Assembly: GCA_036563505.1 (NCBI GenBank)
Contig: DATCMH010000001.1
Span: 62,001-126,000, forward strand
Length of the DNA stretch: 64,000 nt
From: DATCMH01 sp036563505
Lineage (GTDB): Bacteria > Pseudomonadota > Alphaproteobacteria > Rhizobiales > Beijerinckiaceae
Direction: 5' to 3'
Shown: positions 17,776 through 27,162 of the stretch, one piece after another
Position numbering within the stretch: the stretch's first letter is position 1
Layout of the letters: every line of letters begins with the position of its first letter
Notes under the pieces: generated by a model
Seen by the model: the letters and a program-made list of their open reading frames with translations, nothing else
Told to the model about the DNA's origin: nothing
Databases searched by the model: none
Made by a program: the position numbers and the translations under genes

Positions 17776-18921
17776 ATGTCCAAGCGTGACTATTACGAGG
17801 TTCTCGGCGTCGCGAAGGCGGCGAGCGAGGCGGAGCTGAAATCCGCCTTCCGCAAGCTCGCGATGCAGTACCACCCCGACCGCAACCAGGGGAACAAGGA
17901 CGCCGAGATCAAGTTCAAGGAGATCAACGAGGCGTATCAGGTTCTCTCGGACGGCCAGAAGCGCGCGGCCTACGACCGCTTCGGGCACCAGGCTTTCGCC
18001 AACGGCGGGGGCGGCCCGGGTGGGCCCGGCTTCGGTACGGACTTCTCGGACTTCATGTCCGATATCTTCGAGAACTTCTTCGGCGACGCCCGAGGGCGCA
18101 CCCGCGGGCCCGGCGGGCGGGAGCGCGGCGCCGATCTTCGCTACAACCTGGAGGTCTCGCTCGAAGAGGCCTTCGCCGGCATGACGGCGACGATCAAGAT
18201 CCCGACCTCCGTCTCCTGCGAGGTCTGCGCCGGCACGGGCGCCAAGGCGGGCTCGAAGCCGAAGCCCTGCCCCACCTGCGGCGGATACGGCAAGGTTCGC
18301 GCCCAGCAGGGCTTCTTCGCCATCGAGCGCACCTGTCCGAACTGCCACGGCCGCGGCGAGGTCATCGACAACCCTTGCTCGAATTGCGGCGGCTCCGGGC
18401 GCCTCACCCGCGAGCGCACGCTCTCCGTCAACGTGCCGGCGGGCATCGAGGACGGCACCCGCATTCGCCTCGCCGGCGAGGGCGAGGCCGGCCTGCGCGG
18501 CGGGCCGGCGGGCGACCTCTACATCTTCATCGGGCTTAAAGCTCACGCCTTCTTCCAGCGCGATGGGGCCGACCTCTTCTGCCGCGTGCCGATCTCGATG
18601 GTGACGGCGGCGCTCGGCGGCGAGGTCACCGTGCCCACCGTCGACGGCTCCGACGCCAAGGTGAAGGTGACGGAGGGCACCCAGACCGGCAAGCAGTTCC
18701 GCCTCAAGGGCAAGGGCATGCCGGTGCTCCGTTCGCGCGACGTGGGCGATCTCTACATCCAGGTGATGGTCGAGACCCCTCAGAACCTGACGCGCCGCCA
18801 GCGCGAGCTCCTCGCCGAGTTCGAGCGCGAGTCCTCGAAAGAGACGCACCCGGAGAGTGCCGGGTTCTTTTCCCGGGTACGGGAATTCTTCGACGGCCTG
18901 AGTGGATCGACTCGGGCTTGA
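17776..18921 (+). CDS. dnaJ: chaperone protein DnaJ (Hsp40)
   Basis: Co-chaperone that delivers substrates to DnaK and stimulates its ATPase. The 381-residue type I protein has the J domain with HPD at residues 33-35, a Gly/Phe-rich linker (GGGGPGGPGFG), four zinc-binding CxxCxGxG-type repeats (CEVCAGTG, CPTCGGYG, CPNCHGRG, CSNCGGSG) and the C-terminal substrate domains. The start at ATG 17776 gives the canonical MSKRDYYEVLGV. It follows dnaK by 120 bp with a strong inverted repeat in between. Confidence 0.97.
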   Translation: MSKRDYYEVLGVAKAASEAELKSAFRKLAMQYHPDRNQGNKDAEIKFKEINEAYQVLSDGQKRAAYDRFGHQAFANGGGGPGGPGFGTDFSDFMSDIFENFFGDARGRTRGPGGRERGADLRYNLEVSLEEAFAGMTATIKIPTSVSCEVCAGTGAKAGSKPKPCPTCGGYGKVRAQQGFFAIERTCPNCHGRGEVIDNPCSNCGGSGRLTRERTLSVNVPAGIEDGTRIRLAGEGEAGLRGGPAGDLYIFIGLKAHAFFQRDGADLFCRVPISMVTAALGGEVTVPTVDGSDAKVKVTEGTQTGKQFRLKGKGMPVLRSRDVGDLYIQVMVETPQNLTRRQRELLAEFERESSKETHPESAGFFSRVREFFDGLSGSTRA

Positions 18922-18943
18922 CCGCCGTTGATTAATGTTGATG

Positions 18944-18960
18944 AGCTTCGCCGCGAAGCT
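18944..18960 (+). promoter_or_regulatory. hairpin between dnaJ and pmtA
   Basis: AGCTTCG and CGAAGCT pair perfectly around a three-base loop, 21 bases before the pmtA start. No T-run follows; it may tune read-through or pmtA translation. Confidence 0.35.
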
Positions 18961-18981
18961 TGACGCGAAGGGGTTGTCCGC

Positions 18982-19608
18982 TTGCTCCGCTCATTTTCCA
19001 AGCCGGCACGCAAGGCTCCGCTGGGCGACCGCTTCGACGACGAAGCCCGTTTTCTCCGCTCCTGGCTCGAACGCCCCCTCGTCACGGGGGCCGTCACCCC
19101 GTCGGGCAAGATGCTCGCCCGGGTGATGGCGTCCTACGTCGACCCGCGCATGACCGGCCCGGTGATCGAGCTCGGGCCGGGAACGGGCCCTGTCACCGAT
19201 GCCCTGGTGCGCCGCGGGATCGAGCAGGAGCGCCTGGTTCTCGTCGAGTACAACCCCGACTTCTGCAAGCTGCTCAAGCGCCGCTTCCCGCGCGCGACCG
19301 TGGTGCAGGGCGACGCCTACGACATCAACGAGACCCTGGCCGACGTGATGAAGGAGCCGGGCGCCGCGACGGTGTCGAGCCTGCCGCTCTTCACGAAGCC
19401 CATGGAGCAGCGCCTCGACCTGCTCTCGGCGGCGCAGGACCTCATGCACCCCAACGCCCCCTTCGTGCAGTTCACCTACGCCGTCGTGCCCCCGATCCCC
19501 GCCCGCGGGCGCGGCTACGTGGCGACGCGCTCGAACCGGGTCTGGCTCAACCTGCCCCCGGCCCGGGTCTGGGTGTACCGGCGGCCGGAGAGCAAGAAGG
19601 CCAGCTAG
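18982..19608 (+). CDS. pmtA: phospholipid N-methyltransferase PmtA
   Basis: SAM-dependent enzyme that methylates phosphatidylethanolamine, in up to three steps, towards phosphatidylcholine at the inner membrane. The 208-residue protein has the SAM-binding motif ELGPGTG at 63-69, a YNPDFCKLL motif II and VSSLPLFTKP, as in rhizobial/Rhodobacter PmtA. The start is a TTG (18982) preceded by GAAGGGG; no better start is visible. It lies 60 bp after dnaJ on the same strand, an arrangement I recall from Bradyrhizobium, so heat-shock read-through is possible. Confidence 0.9.
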   Translation: MLRSFSKPARKAPLGDRFDDEARFLRSWLERPLVTGAVTPSGKMLARVMASYVDPRMTGPVIELGPGTGPVTDALVRRGIEQERLVLVEYNPDFCKLLKRRFPRATVVQGDAYDINETLADVMKEPGAATVSSLPLFTKPMEQRLDLLSAAQDLMHPNAPFVQFTYAVVPPIPARGRGYVATRSNRVWLNLPPARVWVYRRPESKKAS

Positions 19609-19635
19609 AGCTTAAGTTCCGCTCGAGGGTGCCGA

Positions 19636-20844
19636 TCAGGGCACCCCGTCCGGCGCGCGGGCGCTGCGCGGCAAAAGGAAGGTGAGAAGGCCGAAGGCCG
19701 GCAGCCAAGCGCACCAGGAGAACACCTGGACGATGCCGTACTGGTCGGCGAGCGCACCGAGCCCGGCGGCCGCGATGCCTCCTAAGCCGAAGGCGAGGCC
19801 GTAGAAAAGGCCACCCACCAAACCGACGCGGTGGGGCACGAGGTCGATGGCGTAGATCAGGATCGCCGAGAAGGCGCTCGCCATCACGAAGCTGATGATC
19901 ACGCTCAAGACGCCCGTCCAGAATAGGCTCGCGTGGGGCAGGAGGAGCGCGAAGGGCAGAGAGCCGAGGATCGAGAGCCAGATTACCCGATCGCGCCCGA
20001 TGCGGTCGCCGATCATGCCGCCGATGATGACGCCCAGCGCCCCGACGACGAGGTAGACGAACAGCATGAGCTGCGAGACCTGGATCGTCACGCCGAAGCG
20101 CTCGATCAGGTAGAAGGTGTAGTAGGACGTGAACGCCGCCGTGTAGGCGTTCTTCGAGAACAGGAGCACGATGAGGATCGTCATCGCGACGGCGACATGG
20201 CCGGCGGGCAGGCGCTTCGCTACCGCTTTGGGGCTCTTGTCGGCGGCCTGCTCGCGCCGCATCGCGGCATAGCGCCCGGCGGTCCAGGACATCAGCACCA
20301 TCGCGAGGAGCGCGACGCCGGAGAACCAGGCGAGGCTCGCCTGTCCGCGGGGCACGACGATGGCCGCAGCCAGCAGGGGCCCGATGGCGTAGCCCGTGTG
20401 CCCGCCGATCTGGAACACGCCCTGCGCGAGCCCCTGCCGCCCCGCCGCCGCGTGGCGGGCCATCCGGGTCGCCTCAGGATGGAACACGGCCGAGCCGAGA
20501 CCGACGAGGGCTGCCGCCACCAGCACCATGCCGTAGCTCGTCGCGAAGGACAGGCCGAGCAGCCCCACGAGGCTCGCGCCCATCCCCGCCACCATGGCGT
20601 AAGGCCAGGGCCGGCGGTCGGTGATGTAGCCCAAGAGCGGCTGCAGGATCGACGAGGTGACTTGGAAGGCCAGGGTAATGAGGCCGATCTTCGCGAAGTC
20701 CAGCGCGAAGGCGTCCTTGATCACCGGGTAGATCGCCGGGATCATCGACTGGATCAGGTCGTTAAGGAGGTGCGCGACGCTCAAGGCGGCGAGCACGGGC
20801 ATCAACGGCCGGCGCGCGGGAGAGGCTAGCGTGATCGAGCTCAT
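19636..20844 (-). CDS. fsr: MFS transporter, fosmidomycin-resistance (Fsr) type
   Basis: A 402-residue major facilitator with 12 predicted membrane helices. The N-terminal HLLNDLIQSMIPAIYPVIK and GSAVFHPEATRMARHAA are characteristic of the Fsr group, proton-driven exporters known to confer fosmidomycin resistance. The natural substrate is unknown. It is convergent with pmtA and divergent from plsC. Confidence 0.87.
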   Translation of the reverse strand: MSSITLASPARRPLMPVLAALSVAHLLNDLIQSMIPAIYPVIKDAFALDFAKIGLITLAFQVTSSILQPLLGYITDRRPWPYAMVAGMGASLVGLLGLSFATSYGMVLVAAALVGLGSAVFHPEATRMARHAAAGRQGLAQGVFQIGGHTGYAIGPLLAAAIVVPRGQASLAWFSGVALLAMVLMSWTAGRYAAMRREQAADKSPKAVAKRLPAGHVAVAMTILIVLLFSKNAYTAAFTSYYTFYLIERFGVTIQVSQLMLFVYLVVGALGVIIGGMIGDRIGRDRVIWLSILGSLPFALLLPHASLFWTGVLSVIISFVMASAFSAILIYAIDLVPHRVGLVGGLFYGLAFGLGGIAAAGLGALADQYGIVQVFSWCAWLPAFGLLTFLLPRSARAPDGVP

Positions 20845-21040
20845 GGGCTCAAGGCTTCGCCCGCTTGCGCCCCAGGGTCAACGGGCCGGGTGTTTGGGCA
20901 GCCATGCGGCTTTCGCGGCGCTGTCCCGCGATCCACGCCTCCGGTCTCTCGTCGCCGCGGGGCGCGCGGGACGTCGGCGGTGCACTTGGGGTCTGGCACC
21001 CTACCCCGCCCCGGCGTAAACGCCGGACGCCGAATCGGAG

Positions 21041-21784
21041 ATGTCTCGCGTGATCAGGCTGCGGTCGCTGGCCTTCGACGTCGCCTTCGCCCTCTGGACG
21101 GGCATGTTCGGGCTCGCCATCCCCGTCCTGTGGCTGCGAGGCACCCCGCCTCGGGCCGTGCGGGCGGCAACCCGTGCTTGGGTGAGCGGCACCCTCGTTC
21201 TGCTCGATCGCATCGTCGGCCTGCGCTACGTCGAGCGCGGCCTCGAGCGGCGCCCCGACGGGCCCTGCCTCATCGTTGCGAACCATCAATCGACCTGGGA
21301 GACCCTAGCTTTCCTGGTGCTCTTCCCCGACGTCGCCATCGTCGCGAAACAGGAACTCATCACCATCCCCGTCTTCGGCTGGTACCTGCGGAACTCGCCG
21401 ATGATCATCATCGACCGCGAGACGGGCACGAAGGCGCTGCGGATCATGATCGACCAGGCCCGGACGACCCTGGACGAAGGGCGCTCCGTGCTGATCTTCC
21501 CCGAGGGCACCCGTCGCGACGTCGCGGAGCCGGTGCGCTTCAAGCGCGGGGCGGAGATGCTCTACGCTCGGATCGGCGCCGTCGTGCTGCCCGTCGCCGT
21601 CGACTCGGGGCGCTTCTGGCCGCCGGGCCGCGGTCCCAAGCGGCCGGGCGTGATCACCGTCAACTACCTCGATCCGATCGAGGCCGGCCTGTCGGGCACA
21701 GCCTTCACGGAACGGGCCGAGCACCTGCTGCAGGAGGGCAAGACGTCCTCGCCTGCACCGAACGAGGCCTGCCGCGAACCTTGA
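21041..21784 (+). CDS. plsC: 1-acyl-glycerol-3-phosphate acyltransferase family protein
   Basis: Membrane-associated lysophospholipid acyltransferase. The 247-residue protein has one or two N-terminal hydrophobic segments, the catalytic block NHQSTWE (Glu replacing the usual Asp of Hx4D), a FGWYLRNSPMIIIDR block and the FPEGTRR motif. It most likely makes phosphatidic acid; acylation of lyso-ornithine lipid (OlsA role) cannot be excluded. It is followed by the esterase gene after 122 bp. Confidence 0.88.
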   Translation: MSRVIRLRSLAFDVAFALWTGMFGLAIPVLWLRGTPPRAVRAATRAWVSGTLVLLDRIVGLRYVERGLERRPDGPCLIVANHQSTWETLAFLVLFPDVAIVAKQELITIPVFGWYLRNSPMIIIDRETGTKALRIMIDQARTTLDEGRSVLIFPEGTRRDVAEPVRFKRGAEMLYARIGAVVLPVAVDSGRFWPPGRGPKRPGVITVNYLDPIEAGLSGTAFTERAEHLLQEGKTSSPAPNEACREP

Positions 21785-21906
21785 CGCGCACTGGGGCTGC
21801 ACCCTGCGCCCCGACGGCTCTCATTGTGCAATGCAGCAACGATCACCAAATCTGGGCGTTCACCCCTCGCCGGCGCTCTCCGCCGCCGGCCGACGGAGGC
21901 CTTGTT

Positions 21907-23085
21907 TTGCGATCCATCTCCGACACGATCCGACGCCTTGAAGCCTTGCGCGCCGCTCAGGGCCATAAGCCCGGCGCCGAGGTGCCGAGCCGCCTGACCC
22001 CACTGACCGGCTTCGGCTCGAACCCGGGCGCGCTCAAGGCCTGGTCGTTCGTTCCCTCAACGCTCCGTAACGGCGCGCCCCTCGTGGTCGTCCTGCACGG
22101 CTGCACGCAGACGGCGGCGGGATACGATCACGGGTCCGGGTGGTCACACCTCGCGGAGGAGCAGGGCTTCGCGGTTCTGTTCCCGGAGCAGACGCGGGCC
22201 AACAACGCCAATGGCTGCTTCAACTGGTTCTCGCCCGAGGACATCCGCCGCGACGGCGGCGAGGCCTCGTCCATCCGCCAGATGGTGGCCCGCATGCTCG
22301 CGGAGCACCGGTCCATCGATCCCGCGCGGGTCTTCGTGACCGGCCTGTCGGCAGGCGGTGCCATGGCCAGCGTCATGCTGGCGACCTATCCGGACGTCTT
22401 CGCGGGCGGCGCGATCATCGCCGGCCTGCCCTACGGCACGGCGGCGAGCGTTCCGGAAGCCTTCGACCGCATGCGGGCCCAAGGCGGTCCTACAACGCCG
22501 ACCGCGCTCGAGCGTCTGGTCCGTGCCGCTTCGCCCCACAAAGGCCCCTGGCCTACAGTCTCGATCTGGCACGGCAGCGCGGATCACACGGTGGTTCCCG
22601 CCAACGCCGACGCCATCGTGGCGCAGTGGCGAGGCCTCCACGGCCTCGGGGCAGCGCCCTCGCGCACCGAGACGGTCGACGGCCAGACGCGCCGCGTCTG
22701 GTCGGATGGAACTGGGCGCGACGTCATCGAGTCCTACAGCATCGCCGGCATGGGGCACGGCACCCCGCTCGACCCGGCGGGCGCTGCAACCGGCGAGGTG
22801 GCCGGCGCCTACATGCTGGATGTCGGGATCTCTTCCACCCGACGCATCGCCGCTTTCTGGGGCATCGCTTCGGCGGCGCCCGCCGGCGAACGGGTCCAGC
22901 CTCAGCGCGCGGTGCCGACCCCAACCCCGTCGGCCCGGATCGAGCGCGCCGCCGAAGACGCTGATTTTCGTCCTTGGCCCAAAGCGGCGGAGACGCCGCG
23001 CCCCGACAAGCATGCTTCCGGCCGCGCGGCGGCGATCGGCAAGGTGATCGAGGACGCCCTGCGCAGCGCAGGCCTCATGCGGTAA
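21907..23085 (+). CDS. PHB depolymerase family esterase
   Basis: An alpha/beta-hydrolase of the Esterase_phd family. The core shows VVVLHGCTQTAAGYDHGSGW (oxyanion region), the nucleophile elbow GLSAGGAMA, the WHGSADHTVVP acid region and GMGHG for the His. The start is the TTG at 21907, behind CGGAGG at 21893-21898, giving 392 residues; the frame is open far upstream but over plsC. The C-terminal about 80 residues are low-complexity. No signal peptide is seen, so it is probably cytoplasmic. The substrate may be polyhydroxyalkanoate oligomers or another ester. Confidence 0.85.
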   Translation: MRSISDTIRRLEALRAAQGHKPGAEVPSRLTPLTGFGSNPGALKAWSFVPSTLRNGAPLVVVLHGCTQTAAGYDHGSGWSHLAEEQGFAVLFPEQTRANNANGCFNWFSPEDIRRDGGEASSIRQMVARMLAEHRSIDPARVFVTGLSAGGAMASVMLATYPDVFAGGAIIAGLPYGTAASVPEAFDRMRAQGGPTTPTALERLVRAASPHKGPWPTVSIWHGSADHTVVPANADAIVAQWRGLHGLGAAPSRTETVDGQTRRVWSDGTGRDVIESYSIAGMGHGTPLDPAGAATGEVAGAYMLDVGISSTRRIAAFWGIASAAPAGERVQPQRAVPTPTPSARIERAAEDADFRPWPKAAETPRPDKHASGRAAAIGKVIEDALRSAGLMR

Positions 23086-23169
23086 GGGCTCCGGCGACCC
23101 CGTGCAGGGCCGGGGTTCCGCGCGCGACGCCTTGCGCTAAACAGGCGGTCGCACCGCAGGTCGCCCCGC

Positions 23170-24522
23170 ATGGATCAGCCTCTCGCCAAGGTCACACCGC
23201 CCGAACGGCCGCTCGGCTCGTTCGCGCTCATCGCGACCGTGGTGCGCAACCCGATCGAGGCCTGGCCGCGGGCGGTCTACGAGGCCCCGGTCTACCGCTC
23301 GGTGCTGTTCGGCCGCCCGACGCTGTTCGTCACCGAGCCGGACCTCGTGCGCGAGGTGCTCGTCGCGCAGGCTGACGCCTTCGACAAGGCGGAGTCGATG
23401 CGGCGGGCCTTGCGGCCGGCGCTCGGCGACGGGATCCTCACGGCCGACGGCGCGCATTGGCGCTGGCAACGGCGCGCCACGGCGCCGATCTTCCGCCACG
23501 AGCGTCTCCTCGCCTTCGGGGACGCGATGCTCGGGGCCGCGGACCGTGCGCTGTCCCGCCTCCAGGCCCGGAGCGGCACGGAGATCGATCTCGCCTCGGA
23601 GATGATGCACACGACCTTCGACATCATCGTCGACACCATGCTGTCGAGCACTGGGGACATCGAGGTGGCGCAGGTCGATCGCGACGTGACGCACTACCTC
23701 GAGTCGACGAGCTGGCTCGTCGCCTACGCCCTGCTCCGGGCCCCCCACTGGCTGCCCTATCCCGGCCAGCGCCGCGCCGAGCGCGCCCGCGACGACCTGC
23801 GCGCCGAGATCATGCGCCTCGTGGCCGAGCGCCGGCGGGGCGGGACCGCGTGGCCGGATCTCATCGCCCTGCTCCTCGACGCCCGCGATCCGGACAGCGG
23901 GCGGGCGATGGATGACCAGGAGATCGCCGACAACCTCCTCACCTTCATCACGGCCGGCCATGAGACGACGGCGCTCGCGCTGACGTGGACCTTCTACCTC
24001 CTGAGCCATCATCCGGCCGTCGAGCGCCGGCTCCTCGACGAGATCGAGACGGTAACAGGCGGGGGCGCTCTGCGCACCGAGCACCTCGAAGGGCTCGCCT
24101 ACGCCCGCCAAGTGCTGCAGGAGGCCATGCGCCTCTACCCGCCGGCTCCCGTGATCGTGCGCGCCGCGAACCGCGACTTGCGCCTCGGCGGCGAGCCGAT
24201 CGCCGCTGGCACGCCGGTCTACGTGCCGGTCTACGCGCTCCACCGCCACGTCCGGCTCTGGTCGTCGCCCGACAGCTTCGACCCCGACCGCTTCGCGGCG
24301 GAGCCGGCGCGGGAGCGCCACCGCTTCGCCTACCTGCCCTTCGGCGCCGGCCCGCGCATCTGCATCGGCACCACCTTCGCCATGCTCGAGGCCGTGGCGA
24401 TCTTGGCGACCGTGCTGCGCGGCGTTCGCCTCTCGACCCGGCCGGGTCACGTGCCGCGGCCCAAGCTGCGGATCACCTTGAGGCCGGCTGACGGCATGCC
24501 GATGCAGGTCACCGCGCGTTGA
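23170..24522 (+). CDS. cytochrome P450
   Basis: A 450-residue soluble P450 with the I-helix AGHETT, the K-helix motif EAMR (ExxR), the PERF-like FDPDRFAAEP and the heme loop FGAGPRICIG with ligand Cys398. It stops in a TTGA overlap with the EamA-type transporter, so the two are likely co-expressed. No ferredoxin or reductase gene is nearby. The substrate is unknown; the sequence resembles broad fatty-acid or xenobiotic P450s more than biosynthetic ones, a weak inference. Confidence 0.95.
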   Translation: MDQPLAKVTPPERPLGSFALIATVVRNPIEAWPRAVYEAPVYRSVLFGRPTLFVTEPDLVREVLVAQADAFDKAESMRRALRPALGDGILTADGAHWRWQRRATAPIFRHERLLAFGDAMLGAADRALSRLQARSGTEIDLASEMMHTTFDIIVDTMLSSTGDIEVAQVDRDVTHYLESTSWLVAYALLRAPHWLPYPGQRRAERARDDLRAEIMRLVAERRRGGTAWPDLIALLLDARDPDSGRAMDDQEIADNLLTFITAGHETTALALTWTFYLLSHHPAVERRLLDEIETVTGGGALRTEHLEGLAYARQVLQEAMRLYPPAPVIVRAANRDLRLGGEPIAAGTPVYVPVYALHRHVRLWSSPDSFDPDRFAAEPARERHRFAYLPFGAGPRICIGTTFAMLEAVAILATVLRGVRLSTRPGHVPRPKLRITLRPADGMPMQVTAR

Positions 24523-25472
24523 CGACACCTGAACCCGCGCCGCGACGCGGAGCCGAAAGCGATCCGATGCGACAAGTCCCGGTTTCGTCTTCCGCGATCG
24601 TCGTGCAGCCGTCCCGAACCTCCATCGGACGTGCCGTCGCCTGGATGGTCGGCGCGCTCCTGTCCTTCTCGGCGACCGCGGTCGCGATCCGGGCGCTGTC
24701 GCCCGCCTTCACGATCTTCGAGATCCTGAGCCTGCGCAACGCGGCGGCTCTTGTCATGCTCGTCGCCTACGCCGCGATCCGGCGGGAGTCGCTCCGGCCG
24801 CATCGCTTCGCGCTGCACGGCCTGCGCAACGTCGTGCATTTCGGGGCGACCTACGCGTGGGCGCTCGGCGTCACGCTTTTACCGCTCGCCACCGTCTTCG
24901 CCCTGGAGTTCACGACGCCGGCCTGGGTGGCGCTCCTCGCCGCGCCCCTCTTGCGGGAGCGTCTCGACACCGGCCGGCTGATCGCCGTCGGCTTCGGCTT
25001 CCTCGGGGTCCTCATCATCCTGCGGCCGGGCTTCGAGGCGATCCGTCCCGCCGCCCTCATCGTGCTCGCCGCGGCCTTCGGCTTCGCCGTGACGACCATC
25101 ACGACCAAGCTCCTCACCCGCACGGTATCCACCCTCGCCATCATGTTCTGGATGAACGCGATCCAGCTGCCGCTGAACCTCATCGGCACGCGCCCGCGCT
25201 TCTGGGACATGATCGAAGTCGGCCAGGCGCTGCCCATCGCCGGCGTCTGCCTCGGCGGCCTTCTCTCCCACGTCTGTCTCACCAACGCCTACCGGCACGG
25301 CGACGCGGTGATGGTCCTGCCGATCGACTTCCTGCGCGTGCCCCTCATCGCGCTCGTCGGCTGGCTGCTCTACGCCGAGCGCCTCGACCCCTTCGTGTTC
25401 CTCGGCGCCGCCGTGATCGTGGCAGGCATCGTGTTCAACCTGCGCTCGGAGTCGCGCCACGCGAAGCGGTGA
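24519..25472 (+). CDS. EamA/DMT-family transporter
   Basis: A 317-residue drug/metabolite transporter with ten predicted membrane helices forming two EamA halves. The first possible start, TTG 24519, overlaps the P450 stop; an ATG at 24567 is an alternative and would remove 16 residues. Direction and substrate are unknown; export of a P450 product is a possibility suggested only by the overlap. Confidence 0.88.
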   Translation: MTTPEPAPRRGAESDPMRQVPVSSSAIVVQPSRTSIGRAVAWMVGALLSFSATAVAIRALSPAFTIFEILSLRNAAALVMLVAYAAIRRESLRPHRFALHGLRNVVHFGATYAWALGVTLLPLATVFALEFTTPAWVALLAAPLLRERLDTGRLIAVGFGFLGVLIILRPGFEAIRPAALIVLAAAFGFAVTTITTKLLTRTVSTLAIMFWMNAIQLPLNLIGTRPRFWDMIEVGQALPIAGVCLGGLLSHVCLTNAYRHGDAVMVLPIDFLRVPLIALVGWLLYAERLDPFVFLGAAVIVAGIVFNLRSESRHAKR

Positions 25473-25484
25473 GCCCGTCGAGGC

Positions 25485-27056
25485 TCAGAGCACAACCTCG
25501 ACGAGAAACGGCCCGGTCTCGGCAAGCCCGACGCGCAGGGCCGCCACGAGTTCGTCGGCGGTCTCGACGCGCCGGCCCGGCACGCCCATGCCGCGGGCGA
25601 GGGACACCCAGTCGAGGGCCGGATCGTCGAGGGAGAGCATGTCGAGCGCCTTGCGGCCCGGATTGTGCGCCCCGACCTTGGCGAGCTCGCCGGTCAGGAT
25701 CGCGTAGGCCCGGTTCGCCCAGACGATGGTGAGCACGTTCGCCCGCACCCGGGCCTGGCTCCAGAGCGCCTGGAGCGTGTACATGCCGCTGCCATCGGCC
25801 TGGAGCGCCACGACCTTGCGGTCGGGGCAGGCCACCGCCGCGCCGAGCGCCAGGGGCGGGCCGATGCCGATCGATCCGCCGCAGATCTGCAGGAGATCGT
25901 GCGGTGGCGCCCCGAACGTCGCCGGGCCCGTATGGGCGCCCATGGTGAGGGACTCGTCGATGACGATCGCACCCTCGGGGAGAAGGGCGGCCACCGCGGC
26001 GGCGGCCTTCTCCGGCGTCAAAGCGCCGGTCGGCAGCGGCGGCGTCGCGAGTTGGGTGACCTGCGCCTCCGCGGCCCGGGCCCCCACGGCGTCGGCGAGG
26101 CGCTCCAGGGCGTCGACGAGGTCCTCGGCCGGGGTGGCCAGCGTCAGGATCTCGGCCTCGGGCGGAGCCAGGCGGCTCGGCTTGCCGGGATAGCCGAAGA
26201 AGGCGACGGGGTCCGGCGCGCCGACAAGCACGATGGTGCGAAAACCTTTGAGCGCATCGAGGGCCATGTCGACGGGATAGGGCAAGCGCGGCAGGGGCGC
26301 GCGGCCGGCACCCCGCTCGACCCGCGGGAGCGACGTGCGCCCCATGACCTTGGCACCCGTGCGGGCCGCGATGGTATTGGCAAGCCTGATCGTCTCGTGT
26401 CCCCCAGCCGCGTTCCCGAGGAACAGGAGCACCTCAGGCCCCTTCGCCAGCGCGGCGGCCGCGGCCTTCACCGCGGCCTCATCGACCTTGGGCCGCTCCG
26501 ACTTCTGAGGAACGACGGCAGGGCCCGGCGCGTCGCCCCAGGCCGTGTCGGCGGGCAGGATCAGGGTCGCGACACCGCCGGGCGGGTTCAGGGCCGCCGC
26601 GATGGCGTCGGCGCCGTCCTGCGCGATGGTGCGGCTGTCGCGGCCGGTCCGCACCCAGTTCGACATCGGCCGCGCCACGCCCTCCGTGTCGGAGGTCAGG
26701 GGCGCATCGTAGGCAAGATGCCCCGTCGTGTGCTCGCCCACGATGTTGACGATGGGCGTGTGCGCCTTCTTGGCGTTGTGCAGGTTGGCGAGGCCGTTGC
26801 CGAGACCGGGGCCGAGATGGAGCAGCGTCGTCGCCGGCCGCCCGGTCATGCGCGCCCAACCGTCCGCGGCACCGGTCGCGACACCTTCGAAAAGGCAGAG
26901 CACACAGCGCATGCCCTCGACCCGGTCGAGGGCCGCCACGAAGTGCATCTCCGACGTGCCCGGATTGCTGAAGCAGACGTCGGCTCCTCCCGCCACCAGG
27001 GTGCGCACGAGGCTCTCGGCGCCGTTCATCGCGGTCGGCGGCGTGTCGGTGTCCAT
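25485..27056 (-). CDS. ThDP-dependent enzyme, acetolactate-synthase-large-subunit-like
   Basis: A 523-residue thiamine-diphosphate enzyme of the POX/AHAS superfamily. It has the catalytic Glu in CLFEGVATGAADGWAR, a central domain, and the ThDP/Mg site starting ADGSGMYTLQALW and closing with an Asn (VWANRAYAIL). The start ATG 27056 is preceded on its strand by GAGGGTGG. There is no small regulatory subunit beside it and FAD-site residues are not obvious, so a 2-oxoacid decarboxylase (benzoylformate- or phosphonopyruvate-type) is as likely as acetolactate synthesis. It follows an amidase on the same strand after 106 bp. Confidence 0.85.
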   Translation of the reverse strand: MDTDTPPTAMNGAESLVRTLVAGGADVCFSNPGTSEMHFVAALDRVEGMRCVLCLFEGVATGAADGWARMTGRPATTLLHLGPGLGNGLANLHNAKKAHTPIVNIVGEHTTGHLAYDAPLTSDTEGVARPMSNWVRTGRDSRTIAQDGADAIAAALNPPGGVATLILPADTAWGDAPGPAVVPQKSERPKVDEAAVKAAAAALAKGPEVLLFLGNAAGGHETIRLANTIAARTGAKVMGRTSLPRVERGAGRAPLPRLPYPVDMALDALKGFRTIVLVGAPDPVAFFGYPGKPSRLAPPEAEILTLATPAEDLVDALERLADAVGARAAEAQVTQLATPPLPTGALTPEKAAAAVAALLPEGAIVIDESLTMGAHTGPATFGAPPHDLLQICGGSIGIGPPLALGAAVACPDRKVVALQADGSGMYTLQALWSQARVRANVLTIVWANRAYAILTGELAKVGAHNPGRKALDMLSLDDPALDWVSLARGMGVPGRRVETADELVAALRVGLAETGPFLVEVVL

Positions 27057-27162
27057 GGCGTCGATCCACCCTCGCGAGCCCACGACGGCGGGACTCTTGC
27101 CTCCTGCCTAGTATGGCGCGGGCTAAGGCTCAACGGCGCCCGGACGAGGGTCGGGTCTGCGT

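Noticed and set aside
20890..21906. Long N-terminal extension of the PHB-type esterase reaching over plsC
   Set aside because: The upstream part lies on top of plsC in another frame and has no family sequence; TTG 21907 has a good ribosome site.
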